Of a DNA stretch of 64,000 nt, positions 1 to 13,249 are shown piece after piece. The stretch is taken from assembly GCF_014805685.1 (NCBI RefSeq), contig NC_060892.1, positions 12,232,990 to 12,296,989 on the forward strand, given 5' to 3'. The notes beneath the pieces are model-generated. The model ran no database searches and was not told the origin of the DNA. It worked only from the letters and a program-made list of their open reading frames with translations. Position 1 is the first letter of the stretch, and each line of letters starts with the position of its first letter. Both the position numbers and the translations under genes were made by a program. This DNA is from Silurus meridionalis (Eukaryota; Chordata; Actinopteri; Siluriformes; Siluridae).

Positions 1-3000
1 AAAGAGAAAATGTGTATATTATGTACTTCATAATCACAGCAGTTAAAGAACTGTCGTTGAAGATTTGGATTTTGGAAATGAACTGGTGGTAAAGAATATC
101 TATAGGCTTGTCCCTGGATTAAGCAACACGTGGCACACCCCTCCCCTTTCCCTCCAGTTCTCAGCCATACTCCTCTCCACCACTGCCAACACTAATATCC
201 GACTTCTACTTAAAGAGGATGAAGGAAAAGAGGATGAAGGAAAACTGCCATTGCTTTTGCACAAAGGAAAATAAAGTAAAAATGTGGTCCCATCTTACTT
301 CCTGCCATCTCAACAAAACAGAGATGACCTAATCAAAGGAAAGCTTCAGCAATTAAAGAGTATTCAAGCCTATTCATTTGGCATTATTTGATTGCAAAAT
401 AAGGCTGCAGAGCAATGTTGTTAGCAAAGCATTTATTTCCTGTAGTACTATGGTTTAACAGGCAAGGCCATGCACACATCTGGTCCAGCGATGATGTCAG
501 TGCATGCTGGATTGTGCTAGCACAGGGTGAGAGTGAGCCAGCGGCACTTGCACACATGCAAAGCATCTCTTCATGTGGCTTTTTTTTGCCTTGCACAGCA
601 CTTTGAGAAACAAGAGACAGTTTTCAAAAATGTACAGAGCTCTGGTTGATCTCAGCACCACATCGAAATCGGTCATTAATTCTAGGTTGTAACTTGGTTA
701 CTTGTGACAGAAGAACCACGATAATAATTTTGCCTGTGTTTAACCTTAATTAGCCCCCACGAATACTCAACAAGCCCACTGGACATAAACTAAAGTGCAA
801 TTATCTGGGACAATGATGCAGACCTTGGGGCTTTTTTTTTTGTGACAAAAAGCAAGAATCTTTGAAGAATCTCTTGATGAAATGTGTGCATTAATGGAAA
901 ATGAGTTGTCAAGGTTGCACTTACTTGCCAGTTTGTTAAAGAGGACATTACACATTGTCTAGAATGTACTGTACATGTACAATGAATCCAGACACGTTAG
1001 TGCAGGAACATTAAGTAGATGTAGCTTGTTCACAATGAAAGAAATGGAGGCAATTGTCCTATTCCAGTGTGGGGCATCACGCCTAAACAATACTCCTGCT
1101 TTCCTGTCATGCATGATAGATGACTCAAGGGTCTTGGGCTGACATTAGCATTAGAATGGACTAAACCAACAATATAGAGGCATTCAGGCAACCTCCAGAC
1201 TCCAAGGTTCACTGGCAGGGATTGGAACCCTGAAAGTGTTGGTGTCTGTATAATCTGGAGATAGGAAGCCTTTAATTCATGTGATCAAGTTCTAAGAAAC
1301 ACTACTGGTAAAGATGAGAGACATTTTAGAAAAGAAAAAACAAAGAAGTGCTTGTGCATTGAAAGCTGAACAGCATTGAGATTTGACATTTAAATGATGG
1401 ATGCATTTAAGATTTCAAATGTAATATCATACTGAAGACCAAACACATATCCAGGAATTTCCTTACCAAAACCCTTTGTGTTGAAACCGCTGTCATGCAC
1501 GTCATTTATATTGAAAGCATGTGCATTTAAAGCAACACCCACATTTATAAAGCTTTTTAGAAGAAACAAAACATTACTAAACCAGTCAGTTCAAATATTT
1601 CATAAAATTCAAAGTGACAAGAAAAGCAAAACCAGTGGCAAGAGCTCTTGTTTTGAAATGCATGGTAAATCTGACCTCTTGGATAAGTTTGGGTTTCATA
1701 GGTTATCAAGTACTACTCTCAGTCATAATTGAAACTAAGTGTATGCAACCAATGAAATCCTTTTAAAAATCCGGATAACAGCTGCAGAGCCCAACATCTG
1801 ATTCCTGCCAACCAGCTGCCAAATATGGCTAGCTTAAGCTCTTAAATAGTGGTGGGGCCCAGGCTTTAGAGATGACCAAGACTGAGGAAAGGCTTCAAGG
1901 CCAAAGTTACCACACCTTATTCTAGAGCATTCACACCCACACCAGTCTTTCTTTTTGGGTCACAATGCTGCACTCCCACTCACCCCTGGCTTTACAAGCT
2001 CAAGGTTCAAGTCTATATGTTGTGCAACGTGACCTGGTGAACTGTGGGTCTGCTGGGAGTTCTCAGTCTACTTAGACCTTGGCCCCCCATGCCATCTGCT
2101 TCTCAGTGTGTGAAACATTGTCTAGTTTTTCGCACATACACACTTGGTCTTCTCTTCTATCCATAATTTGCCACTTGCCAATGTTGACTTTTCCCAAATA
2201 GAGTGAAACCGTAACTTGGGGTTTTCTGCAAATGACATTTAATGCTTTTTTTCATTCTGCAATTCCCATAACCATTCCTAAAAGCAGCGTAATTTATTTC
2301 ACAGAAATGCTTAAACACCCAAAAAGACAAACATTAATAGATTATACTTGCCCATCAATTTGTGTTGTATCTCAAAAGGTGCCCAGGGAAAAAATAAGCG
2401 ATTTTAAATTTAAGAAAATGCTGCATGGAACAAAATTTACTTCTCAAATCTTGAATCCCTTGAAACCAGACTGAATTGGCACAATTCACCTTCAATCCTT
2501 TCTTTAAAGCATTAATTCTTGGCCAATATTCAACCAAGCAAGAAGGTTTATGAAAAATGTCAAAGCTAAAAAAAAAGGGAAAAAAAGGCAACAAAACCAC
2601 TTCAATTCAATATAACCACACATCAACCAAAAGATGAAGGTTGGTGAGAAAATACAACATGCGTTTCCTCCGAGATAGCATTTATAGGAAGCGAATTTGA
2701 AAAGCTCGCAGCTGTGGTCTAGAGCTAGCAGAGATCAGAAAGTACTACATGCTTGAAAGAAACCACTAATGTTTCACATTCCACCATCACACCTACTGAC
2801 TATATACGCTACTCATTCACTGTCACTCTAAAACGCTGCTCTTGTGGAGCAAATAATGGCGTGGTATACAAGCCGGATCTGAGAGTATTCACGGTTAACA
2901 GAGCGTTTAGGCAACAAGCTGTGAGCTTTCTCTGAGTCACAGGAGTTCCTGTGAAAGGTCAGAGAGCAGTTACTTATGAGATAACTTACTATAAAATAAG

Positions 3001-3908
3001 GTTGAGTGTCAGTGTTAGATTTAAGACTTAGTAATAGATCATATGCCTTATGAGTCACACCTGACTGCAGTTCATTTAAATGCTCTATTAAAAGACACTT
3101 AAGTGTAATGAATATCCTTTTAGAAATCAATACAAAGTTTCCAAACACAAAAATGGAATCGATAGTTAACTCCTGGTGACCTGGGTTAGCGCTAAAAGCC
3201 TGAATTATGGACGTTCAGGCGGACGAAGGGTGTCGGGAGGCTGGGGATTAATGACGAACATCCATTGTGCAAACAGACAAGCCAACGGCAGAAATCTGCA
3301 GGTGCTCACCCAGGTCCTTCTTAAGACAGAGAGGATTACATTAGATGACCCCTCGTAAATCCCCAGAGCACAGCCGCAGGTGGGGAGGGGATTCAACTTG
3401 GCCATGTTTGTCCTTTCTCTCTCCACTCCTCAGTGTTAGTCAGCAGAGCAGAAGCCACTCCAACCTCGCTGAATCTGCACAAGCTCCCAGAAGGCCAATT
3501 AATGCAGCCAGTCCTCCATGGCCTTGCTCTATCAATTAGAAGGCGCAAGTGCATCATCATCATCATCACATACATTACTGTTGAGGCAGGTCTGGTCAGG
3601 GGGGTGAAAAGAGGCTCTTTCAGAATAAAGCGAGAGAGAGCGAGAGAGAGAGGAAGGGAGAGAAGGGAAAATGCAAGGCAGTAATGAGGAGTCCCAAGAG
3701 GTTTGGAGAAACGGTGGAACTCAAGTCCTGCTGATGTGTGAACACGCCGCCGACTAGCACCTCCCAGCACGCACACAGTCAGACGCAGGGTTAAATCAAT
3801 ATTTTCAATCTCTCAGGATCAATCCTGCATCTGAACATGAAGAGAAACCTGTTAGCAGTCACCAATATGTGTAAATGAAAAGCCAAACTTTATGACCCTG
3901 ATGCTTCG

Positions 3909-3911
<3 letters not shown>

Positions 3912-3959
<48 letters not shown>

Positions 3960-3999
3960 ACACACACTTACACACACTTACACACACTTACACACACCC
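3912..3999. repeat. (CA)n microsatellite passing into a 10-bp minisatellite
   Basis: About 45 bp of CA dinucleotides are followed directly by four tandem copies of the decamer cacttacaca at about 3,957-3,997. The decamer looks like a point-mutated CA unit that then expanded. Confidence 0.9.
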
Positions 4000-6900
4000 A
4001 TGTTGCACTCCCTTCAGATCCTGTTCTGGTTCTTCAGGCTCCAGGCCTGAATCAATGTCTTCACAGCTGCAAATTGCATGGGAATTTTCCTTTTTTTTCC
4101 ACCACACTGGTTTAAGCATTCCAAATCAAATCCTTTACTTCTTAAAACTCTTAAGAACACATCTCAGTAATGCATGTAATGTTCGGCAATCAAGATGCCA
4201 AAAAATAATAATGGTTATGTAAAATGATCCAGATCCCTTTTCAATTACAGCAAATCATTCGTTTCATTAGACTATGTCTTTAAATGGTACAAAGCACCCT
4301 GTTTCAGACACACAAAAGCAGCCAATTGGAGCTGTGCAACCTGAAACCAGTTACTGAACCGGCTGTCTGCTCTGCTGGACTCACTCCATACACTCTGAAA
4401 CGCTAAGTAACGCTCCTTCAGACAAGCTTACTGTAGACCTGAATATGGAGATCACACACATCCTGGCAAATAAGAGTACAAAAGACAAATGAAGTGAACT
4501 TTCATGGTCTTTGGTTAATTAGATTGTACAAACTGCCCCAGTGACGTCTGAAATAAAAATGAAGACTATAGACTAGAAAAAAAAAACTAATCTACACAAT
4601 GACAATGCTGGTAAAAAGAAATGTTTCCTTGGTACTGTATTTCATTGACACTGGACACAGGACATTAGCTTATTAAAATAAAAGAGCAAAAGCTTCTCTT
4701 CTTATGTAACATCTTTCAGTGATGTTCAAGGTCATGCTAATGAGAAATCCAAAGTAGCCCAAGCAGTATAGATGTTGGTGCAAATGCTGGATTTGGAGTA
4801 AAAGCTATAGAACATGTGCACAGTGTTGCCCTGCTTTTCAGCAATCTATGAGATGAGAACTATTATGTTTATTTGCATCAGGGTTTGGAATCTAATCTGT
4901 TTGAGCAAAGTGTAAAGATAGAGGTGGAAGTAAGAGAGCTGGACAAGCTAAAGAAATAAAGCGCTGCTGCATCTTTTAGGTAGAGATGAAGTAAAGCATA
5001 AATGTCATCGTGATTACTATCTGGCGTGAAAAACAGTGGGCAAGAATCTTTTGTCATGGAAGGCTTGCCCTTCTAAGTTTAAACTTTTAAAATGCTGATC
5101 TATAACATGTATTAATTATTAAAATTAATATGCAAGTCCGAAGATTTGCTGGTACATCTGTGGGTCTTGTACTACAGCCATTTACTTGATAAAGAGAAAA
5201 GACTAAAGTGCAAATGTTTTACATTCCTAGATAAATTCGAAAGCTCTCTATCATCTGTAGCTTTTGTTGAGTTTACGTGATAACTGTGTGCGCTTTCGCT
5301 AATAGAGCAATACGAGATTTCTCCCACCACATTCCACATTGATGAGGAACCAGTGTGAAGTCTGAAGCGGCAGATTGCTTGCAAAGCAAAAAAAGCCACA
5401 CGACGGTCTTCTGGGACTAAAAAAACCAACAAAGCTTTATTTTTTCTTGCTCTGGAATTCATTAGGAAACTAAATCTCAGATGGGTCATGGTTTTGTTTT
5501 TTTATACCAATGTCAAAGGCCAAAACTGACCGAGGATTGAGGAGACAAAGTCTTTCAGCAATGTATCTTACAAACATGTTTTGGGAGGAAAAAAAAGGGT
5601 TGTCAATAAAATTACATCTCGCAGTGTAACCAGACTGCAGTGACGAATGCCTTGGGCAGTCGGTTTAAGGTGGGCAGTGGAGCATGGGATGGCTCAGCTA
5701 ACCTGAAGAACAAGTGCTTTCAACTGGTCAGTACAAACAAATCTTTTTTTTTTTTTTTTTTAAAGATGCAGCTGGATCAAAGAACAAATCTTTGAACAAG
5801 TGTAGTAGAAAAATTATATTATAGTAACCAAGGGTTCAGGTTTGATTACTTAGCTCTTAAATTCTGTCTTAACATCTGTCTGTCTGATTTTATGTATATA
5901 GCTTGACAAATACTGAGAATATAGAACAGAGCCATTCACTAAAATCAGCAGAAGGCCAAAACCATCAATTCTCTTAAAAAAAATTTTTTTTATATTTAAA
6001 ATACCCTGTTATAAAGATACTGCAGTTAAGCCAATTGGGTCTGCACGATAAATTAAAAAATAAATAAGAGCAGGGAAGTGTGACCAGCACTTGGGGACAT
6101 GTTTTCAGGAACCATATGTTTTTCACTACAGTCTTTGCCTGGCTCAAAAGGTGTCAAATGGACTAGAAGAAAATTACTTTACCAACACCACAGTACAGGA
6201 TTTTGTGGGTAAACTGAAGACATGTAAATACTACAGGACAACACGAGATAAATCAACCTCTAGGTCCTTGCAAACATTTCAGTATAACAAAAAATGATGA
6301 TTGGATGCAGATGCAAAATCCTTTTGCTTTCTAGAACTGATACGAATCTGAACCAAGGATATATCCATGTGACACCAGAGAAAAAAAAACTTTCACTATA
6401 TTAACCCAACCTGTTGCTTGCACTGAGAAAGACAGCAACTCATCTTCACACGACGAAGAGTAATCGCAATGTAATTGGAAACGCAGGTGTAAAAAGCTAC
6501 TGGGCTGCTTCCGAGCCACAACGGCGTGCCGATAAAAGTGAGGGATTGTATAGGTGGTGTGTGTACGTGTGTGAGAGTGCGTATGAGGCTGAAGTTCTCC
6601 AGACTCCATTCGCGGACTGAATGCAGGTAGCACAGGGAGCCTGAGCGGATCCCAGAATTCCTCATTATCCTCACAGCGGGTGGCCGGGTTTGCGGCAGCG
6701 GTCCACGGGGGAGGCCAGGCTCGCTTATTACGCTTAACTGAGCCACAGCAGCTCTGCAAACCAAGTGCCACTTAGTGCTCGTCTGAGACGGCCGCCTGGC
6801 CCTGATGAGATGACTGAGTGTGCGGCGTGTCAGTAGCAGGGCAAAAACAAATGCCTCATCAAAGCGGCACGGCAAACAGGTCCGATCTGCTCTTATGCAT

Positions 6901-9900
6901 GGACCTTGATCCTGATGCGAAACATCTTACAGCTTTTGGGTCACGGTCGAGAGAAAAGAAAAAATAAGGAAAAACCCCCACCCCAAAAGAAAAGAAAAGA
7001 AAAAAAACAATATGATTAACGCTCGCCACCTCCTAAGCAAACAGATGCACTGTAAAATACTGCTCGGGTGGCCAGGGCCTTATAGCAGCCGCTAAAAGCA
7101 CCCAGTTCCTGAAACAGATGGTCCTTTCACACATAATAATCATAACAGCCTGCATGTGCTCCTGAGCATCATCCAAAACATACTGTGATATTTAGACTGC
7201 TTTATCAGAGTAGACTCCGGACCGAAACTGTGCAATTTCACCAAGGTTTTAAGATTATAACTTGTTACACTGCACAGAAGCAATAATCCCAATAAGATCT
7301 TCACAGATTTTTAAAAACAAACTATAAAATAACAGGTCCTCCATGTCCAGATTCTACATTAAATAATCTCTAATGACATAGAAAACTACTACACCCTTCT
7401 TTAGACATCCATCAGTACAGAAAACAGTCACATAGGCACAAACAAGAAGTTACATGGATTTTTTTTTTGTCCATTGTCATGTTTGATAATGTTTTTTTTT
7501 TGACCAAGAACGTATCTGTAGCCAACTTGTGGGTTTCTCTCTCGCAGTGACACGCCATGGTGGCTTTTAGGCATCTTCATAGTATCGGTCAAGCTCAAGA
7601 TTCCTTTTTTTTAATTCTGTCTCTTCCCAGACATTGAGATGGACTCTCTCATCGCAAACAAAAAAATCTATATATTTGCATCCTTATCATATATGACAAA
7701 AGCACTGAGACAAGCCATATGTTGTAAATCAGGTTAAGACCAAAAAAAAAAAAGTAAGAAGTTTCTGTAGAATTTACAAATTTACAAAGATACTCGGAAA
7801 AAAAAATTCAAGACACATTAGAGAGAGCAGCTTACGAGGGGTGCATTATTCAAAGCAATTTGACACAAGGCGCTCCCGCACACACAATAACCTCCATTAA
7901 ATACATTTTCTCTGATCTCAATGTCCCATTTTGCTTTTCTTGTCATGTTTCACATCTGGCCATGTGTGCAGTGATGTACTCCAGAGGGTATGTAATTGCC
8001 TGCGGCCAGGCTGAATGGAGGCTCGCAAAGCAGGTGAATTATGTAAGTGCTGGGTCTTCGGCTCTCGCCGCTGAGGGTTCTCGTCTCTTTCTTCCTCCCC
8101 CCACCCACACTTCTCTCTCTTCACAAAGCAGCGGTTGTGATGTTTTTTCGCTGCTGTCACAATTAACCTCAGAGGCTGGGCAAGGAGCCAGAGGCGAGCC
8201 CTTCAGGTAAACAGTACGATAAGCTTAGCTGCAAAAAAAAATGAGACATTGTTTTGAAGCGAGAGGCAGTTGCTATAGTAACTGTTGCTAATTAACTGCA
8301 TTCAGCCAGGGGAACAAAGGGCTTAAAGGCACTCAGGACAGCAGAGAGCACATGTGCAATCCCTCTCTTTCTGTCGCTGGAATACCTGTGTCTCTTGCTT
8401 CCTCTGCCTCCGCCCCTTAACACATGCCGGGAGAAGTGCAGCAGCCGCCCTATCAAAAGCAGATTTCGATTGTGGTCCGGTGTCCGAGGCCTCGCCTCTC
8501 TTTAAATAAAAGAGGAAAAAAGAAAAACCTATCACAGTGTCTTGGGGCCAATCAACATGCTTCATCAGCATCAAGGGCCACTTGAAGCAGATCTCATCAG
8601 CTCCGGTGGTATTCTCGAGAAACAGCCCACCACAAAAACAGCATTTCAATAAAGCATTGATAAGAAAGGGGACCATTTAAAAAGACCAGAAATTAATTCC
8701 CTACTATACAGTGTACGCATTCGGCTGGACGATACTGATATTTTTGTCCTTTAACGATACTAGAGAACATTTTTTATGACAACCGATGCACGGCACAATA
8801 TATAATTCTGCTACCAAACTGTTCACAAAACAAAATCATTAAACTAAACATGACGCTTTCTTGCATGCCTACAAAGATGAGTCTCAGATCGACTGCATCT
8901 ATTTGGCACCATTTAATTTGCAATTATAAATATAATAAGATATAAGTCATGTGTCGAGTGATGTAGCTGAGTCTGTGGAACTGTCAGGGGCTAAATTTAC
9001 ACACCATGCTGACACTGCAAGAATTTGTACCCCAGTGTCTTTGACTATAAATAAAATAATAATTAAAAAAAACCTTTAATATTTATGCCACACCCATTTT
9101 GCTGAAGATATGGCATTGGTTTACATTTCCACTGTGTTGCATGATGCCGGTTCTCCTGCTCTTTAAACTGTTTAAAACAATAATGCAACCCATACTGAAG
9201 TATAATTCTAGTAAATTAAATGAAGACAGACCTCATTATGGGTCTGACTGCAGAGGTAGAGCAGTAGTGAAACTAATGATTGAAAAGGAGTGTGGAGGCA
9301 TGAAGCATGCCATCTTTGACTAATTTAGGCTGAAAATCTCACACTGAATGCCACAAGACGACTGAAGTCAGATGTTACAACACAAAAAAGCGTAGGATTG
9401 TTTTTCAATTATTTTATATGCAATTGTGTATCTTGAGAAACGCATTAGAAAGATACAATAACAGACAAAAATAAAGATTTCTTATAATATTTTACATAAA
9501 CAAGGCATTGATTAAAACAGAACATTTTCTTAAAAACTAAACATACTTCTTATGCTCATTTAAACACCCATAAACATGTCTCATGTCCTTCTCTTATCCC
9601 AGGTCCTCTACAGTCACTGAGATTATCTAGCGTGCCAACACACACAGTAGAAATCAACTGGAATTTTGAATATTTTATTGTTATTTAAATTACCAATACA
9701 GTAAAACTGACTAATACTAATGCTTTGTTCCTCATGTCCCAGTTAGCTGGCTAGGTTAGCACAAGCTGCAGCAGAAAGTTTCTGAATATATAAACACCCC
9801 CTTATCCCTGCCGTGGAGATTTCACAGCGAGTAAGAGGTTTTTAGAGCAAACATTTTTAAAGGAGTACAAAGTCTTCTTATAATCTAGGTTTTGCCAAAC

Positions 9901-10669
9901 AAACATCTAAGAGGAGCTAGCCATTTAACTAGCATAGTCTGGATTGCAGAAGTACTTAGCCTCAATAATATCTGCAGTAACCTGCTGAATTAACAATTCA
10001 TCAGTTTTCTTGTATTGAAATGAAAGAACTAAAAGGTTAAATATTAACCCCGACCTTTGTGCAAAACTAATTATAGCATGCACGTTACTCTTTATGTGAA
10101 ATCTTGTCAAGCTTTGTATGTTTTCTTTTGAAAGTGAGCCTTGTTAAGACCAGGACAAGAGTCTCTTACAGAATTATTAAATATTCCTTTTTAAATATGA
10201 ATGAATATTATTATAATGTTATTATAATAATTCTTTAAAAATAGAGTGCAGTAGTGTGTGTAGTAGCTCTGATTTGTGAGTATGACACAGACAGGCACTA
10301 TACAGGTGTTGACTCATCCTGTGATTTGCACACACAAAACATATTAAGAAATTCCGGATTTTTAATTTGCTTGGCCTCCTGCTGACAGACGGCCCTGCTT
10401 GTTTTGACAGTTGTAACGGCCCTTGTTAATGCTTGAGCGAGTGCATGGGTCACAGTTCACGGCGCGATGGTTTTGGCACTAGGAGTCCAGCGACAGCTGC
10501 ATGGCTGAAAGACGAGCCCGGCCCCTACAAAGAGCGCCGAGCCGCAATCTGCCACCTTCAGATCTCTGCCATTCCCGCCAAACTAGTTTCGGCAGTGAAA
10601 GTGTGGCACAGCGCCGGAAGAAAAATAACACCCACACTCTGCCTTTCAGACCTGCCCTCTCTCACACTC

Positions 10670-10689
10670 ATATATATATATATATATAT
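10670..10689. repeat. (TA)n microsatellite
   Basis: About ten TA dinucleotides in unique intronic sequence. Confidence 0.85.
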
Positions 10690-10849
10690 TATTGCTGAAA
10701 CAATTCCTCAAGTAATTCGAATACAAAAAAGCACTGAGGCAAATTATTTGCATCGATGCTTCATTTAGTCCATTTAACTACACACAGAGCACTGTTTCCC
10801 CACGGACCATTATTACGGACGCACCCCTCGCTAAACTCTGAACCACTTT

Positions 10850-11130
10850 GGGGTCTCATTTATAAATGTCGTGCACACGAAACAGGGCTAGAAAAACGTG
10901 CGCATGCCACTTTCCACGCAAAGGTTGTGCACGTTATCCGTGTCTCCAATTCCCCCTTCTCACATTCTGTGTATCCAAGTTGTACATATGCAGGGGTCAG
11001 AGTTTATTTATAGCAGCACGCTCTCTCCTGTCAAGTTTTTTTATTTAATCACAAACTTTGCATGGAAAGCAGAGTATGCACGTTTTCAGCCTCGTTTTGT
11101 GCATACGCTACACTTATAAATGAGACCCCC
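10850..11130. mobile_element. MITE-like element with 19-bp terminal inverted repeats
   Basis: The left end reads ggggtctcatttataaatg. The right end, read on the minus strand, is the same except one base (aatg against agtg). The 281-bp interior is rich in imperfect inverted blocks such as cgtgcgcatg and gtgcatacg, and has no transposase frame. The outward ends and size fit a non-autonomous DNA transposon of a type common in fish. No convincing target-site duplication is visible, so the superfamily is not assigned. Confidence 0.75.
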
Positions 11131-11399
11131 TGGACAGGTAGCACAGAAGACGCTGCAAAATGAAAAATGGAGAAACGGAGATAAAACAGCGAGGGGCGAA
11201 TAGAAGATTCAGGCCAAAGAATACAATAGGAAGTTTCCAAAGTTTGGGATCATTTCAACTAAAACAAAGAAAACACCACACATGCTGTTAGCTTTTTAAA
11301 ACTAATTTAAAATTTATTTTTTATATTTTATTTATATATTTGTATTTTGATGTAATATGGCAATTAAATGCATTAAATGGGGTTAGTTTTCACAGATTG

Positions 11400-11918
11400 A
11401 AATTCCAGCAGTAAAAATTCAAATTTACAGGGCTTTCGGGTTCGGTACACATTCGGTACCGTATGCAATCCTTTTACGTGCGGTACATAGTTAAAATCCA
11501 AGTTTCCCCAGGAAGGTATAAAGTGCCGGTCTGCAAGTATGTTAATGCGTCGCCTCAAACTTAGAATATTTTTACAATTATTATTAAACTTCAAAACATA
11601 CAAAACAACGCCAGGGGTATAAAAAAAGAAACTAGAGTTAGTGTAGCGTAGCTGTGGCTACTCACTTTCGTTTTGCGTATACATGAAAATGCTAAAGAAT
11701 CAACAGCATTAACTCAATATCCAAATTAAATCCATAGTGCTAGCGTTAGCCGCTAGCCACCTCCCAGCATTTTTTTTTGTCCAGCTTCAAGAATTTCTCT
11801 TAAAAGGAGAAAATCCTGACAATTCTGCATATCGAGGAAGTGAATGAATGAAGGAATGATGACATTTGTTAAAGTTTGCTGAAATAAGTAGCAGAGTTAG
11901 AAAACTTTATATTTAAAT

Positions 11919-11989
<71 letters not shown>

Positions 11990-12230
11990 GCAAAATAATT
12001 TACAACAAAATTATAAAAATCTTTCATTTAATTGTTTCCATTTATTTAATTCTATATTTCTATATTTTATCTATTTAATTTGTGCCAATTCAATTGATTA
12101 ATCAATGTATTTAATGTAATACAAAGTGTATTGCATTCATTTGTTTAATTATATTTTTTTATAAAATATTATAAACATTATTTTAAGATATTATTTAACC
12201 AAGCAGGCAATTTATTTAAAATTGTTTTAA
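11400..12230 (+). mobile_element. hAT-like non-autonomous repeat, copy 1
   Basis: This block is colinear with 31,630-32,317. Shared landmarks in order are aaactagagttagtg, a gctagcgttagccgctagcc segment, aatttctcttaaaaggag, aattctgcata, a CA run, ttgattaatcaa and ttaaccaagcaggcaa. Near its left side (11,430-11,490) it has ggttcggtac and gcggtacat motifs, which resemble internal parts of a hAT-type fish element. No transposase reading frame is present. The assignment rests on the partner copy, which keeps a recognisable end. Confidence 0.55.
11922..11988. repeat. (AC)n microsatellite
   Basis: About 33 AC units, inside hAT-like copy 1 at the same relative place as the shorter CA run in copy 2. 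Confidence 0.95.
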
Positions 12231-12274
12231 AAATGTAAACTGTTCAAATGTTGACAAATATTATTAAGACACCC

Positions 12275-12285
12275 ACATACATACA

Positions 12286-12315
<30 letters not shown>
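12275..12315. repeat. (CATA)n microsatellite
   Basis: About ten tetranucleotide units immediately after hAT-like copy 1. The repeating tyrosine-isoleucine-histidine-threonine frame across it is an artefact. Confidence 0.9.
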
Positions 12316-12317
<2 letters not shown>

Positions 12318-13191
12318 CACAATATATACAAACTCAACCTCAACACTCAGAAAACAACTTTGCTTACTCAGGAAAAAAAACAAAAACTTTGCTTACTGGT
12401 ACTGCTCACTTTTTTCCCCTGAGCACACTTAGGGCACTGTGTAAACACGACCGCTATGCTCACTATTCACACCAATAAGGAGGTTTTCAGGTCATTTTGC
12501 ATGTCTGTCACTAGGAAGCCAGTAGTTAGGGAAAGGCCGTTGAGTGCACATGCAACCAGACACTCTGAACATCTGGCACAGCTGACCTCTGCCCAATCCA
12601 TGCAGTTGGGTCATCGAGACCAACACAACTTCGCAAACACATACACACTTAAAATAGCACTATGACTACTTAACACCTCAGTATTCTTTTTGCAATTAAT
12701 AACAATTCTCAGAAATATTTCCGACTAATATGTGGATGTAATTATTTATATTTTTTTACTTTGTATTTACCGTATATTTTTTTAACAAAAGAATAAATGA
12801 AAAGTTTAATCGAATATACGTTTATTAATATATTTTATACTATTGTGTATTTTTGCATGCGGTGGATGGGAGCATAATTTTTTTATTTTTGTCATTTATT
12901 TTTTACTTAGTATATTAAAGTATTTTATATTACATTTTACTTTTATAATATGTATTTTCTTGTCTCGCATGTGGTGGCATAGGAACCACTTTTATTTATT
13001 TATAGTGAGGGTTTTTTCTTTTTGTTGTTTTTGGCTATCTGTAAATCAGTGAGCACTGGCTGCTCTTGTACTTGCCGTTAATCATTTAAAACTCACCAGG
13101 CCAAGCCATTTGTCATGCTTTAATCCGAGGCAGAGAGTGTGTGAGTGAGTTTCTCTGGCACTCCTGGTGTACAAGGAGAAGGAGGAGGGGC

Positions 13192-13194
<3 letters not shown>

Positions 13195-13247
<53 letters not shown>
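13195..13247. repeat. (TG)n microsatellite
   Basis: About 26 TG units in otherwise unique intronic DNA. Confidence 0.95.

Positions 13248-13249
<2 letters not shown>

Noticed and set aside
3957..3999. Regularly spaced short repeats as a CRISPR-like array
   Set aside because: A simple 10-bp tandem in eukaryotic DNA with no unique spacers.
6331..6875. Two overlapping minus-strand frames of 146 and 159 codons
   Set aside because: Same strand, different phases, no domain, no splice context. Best explained by composition.
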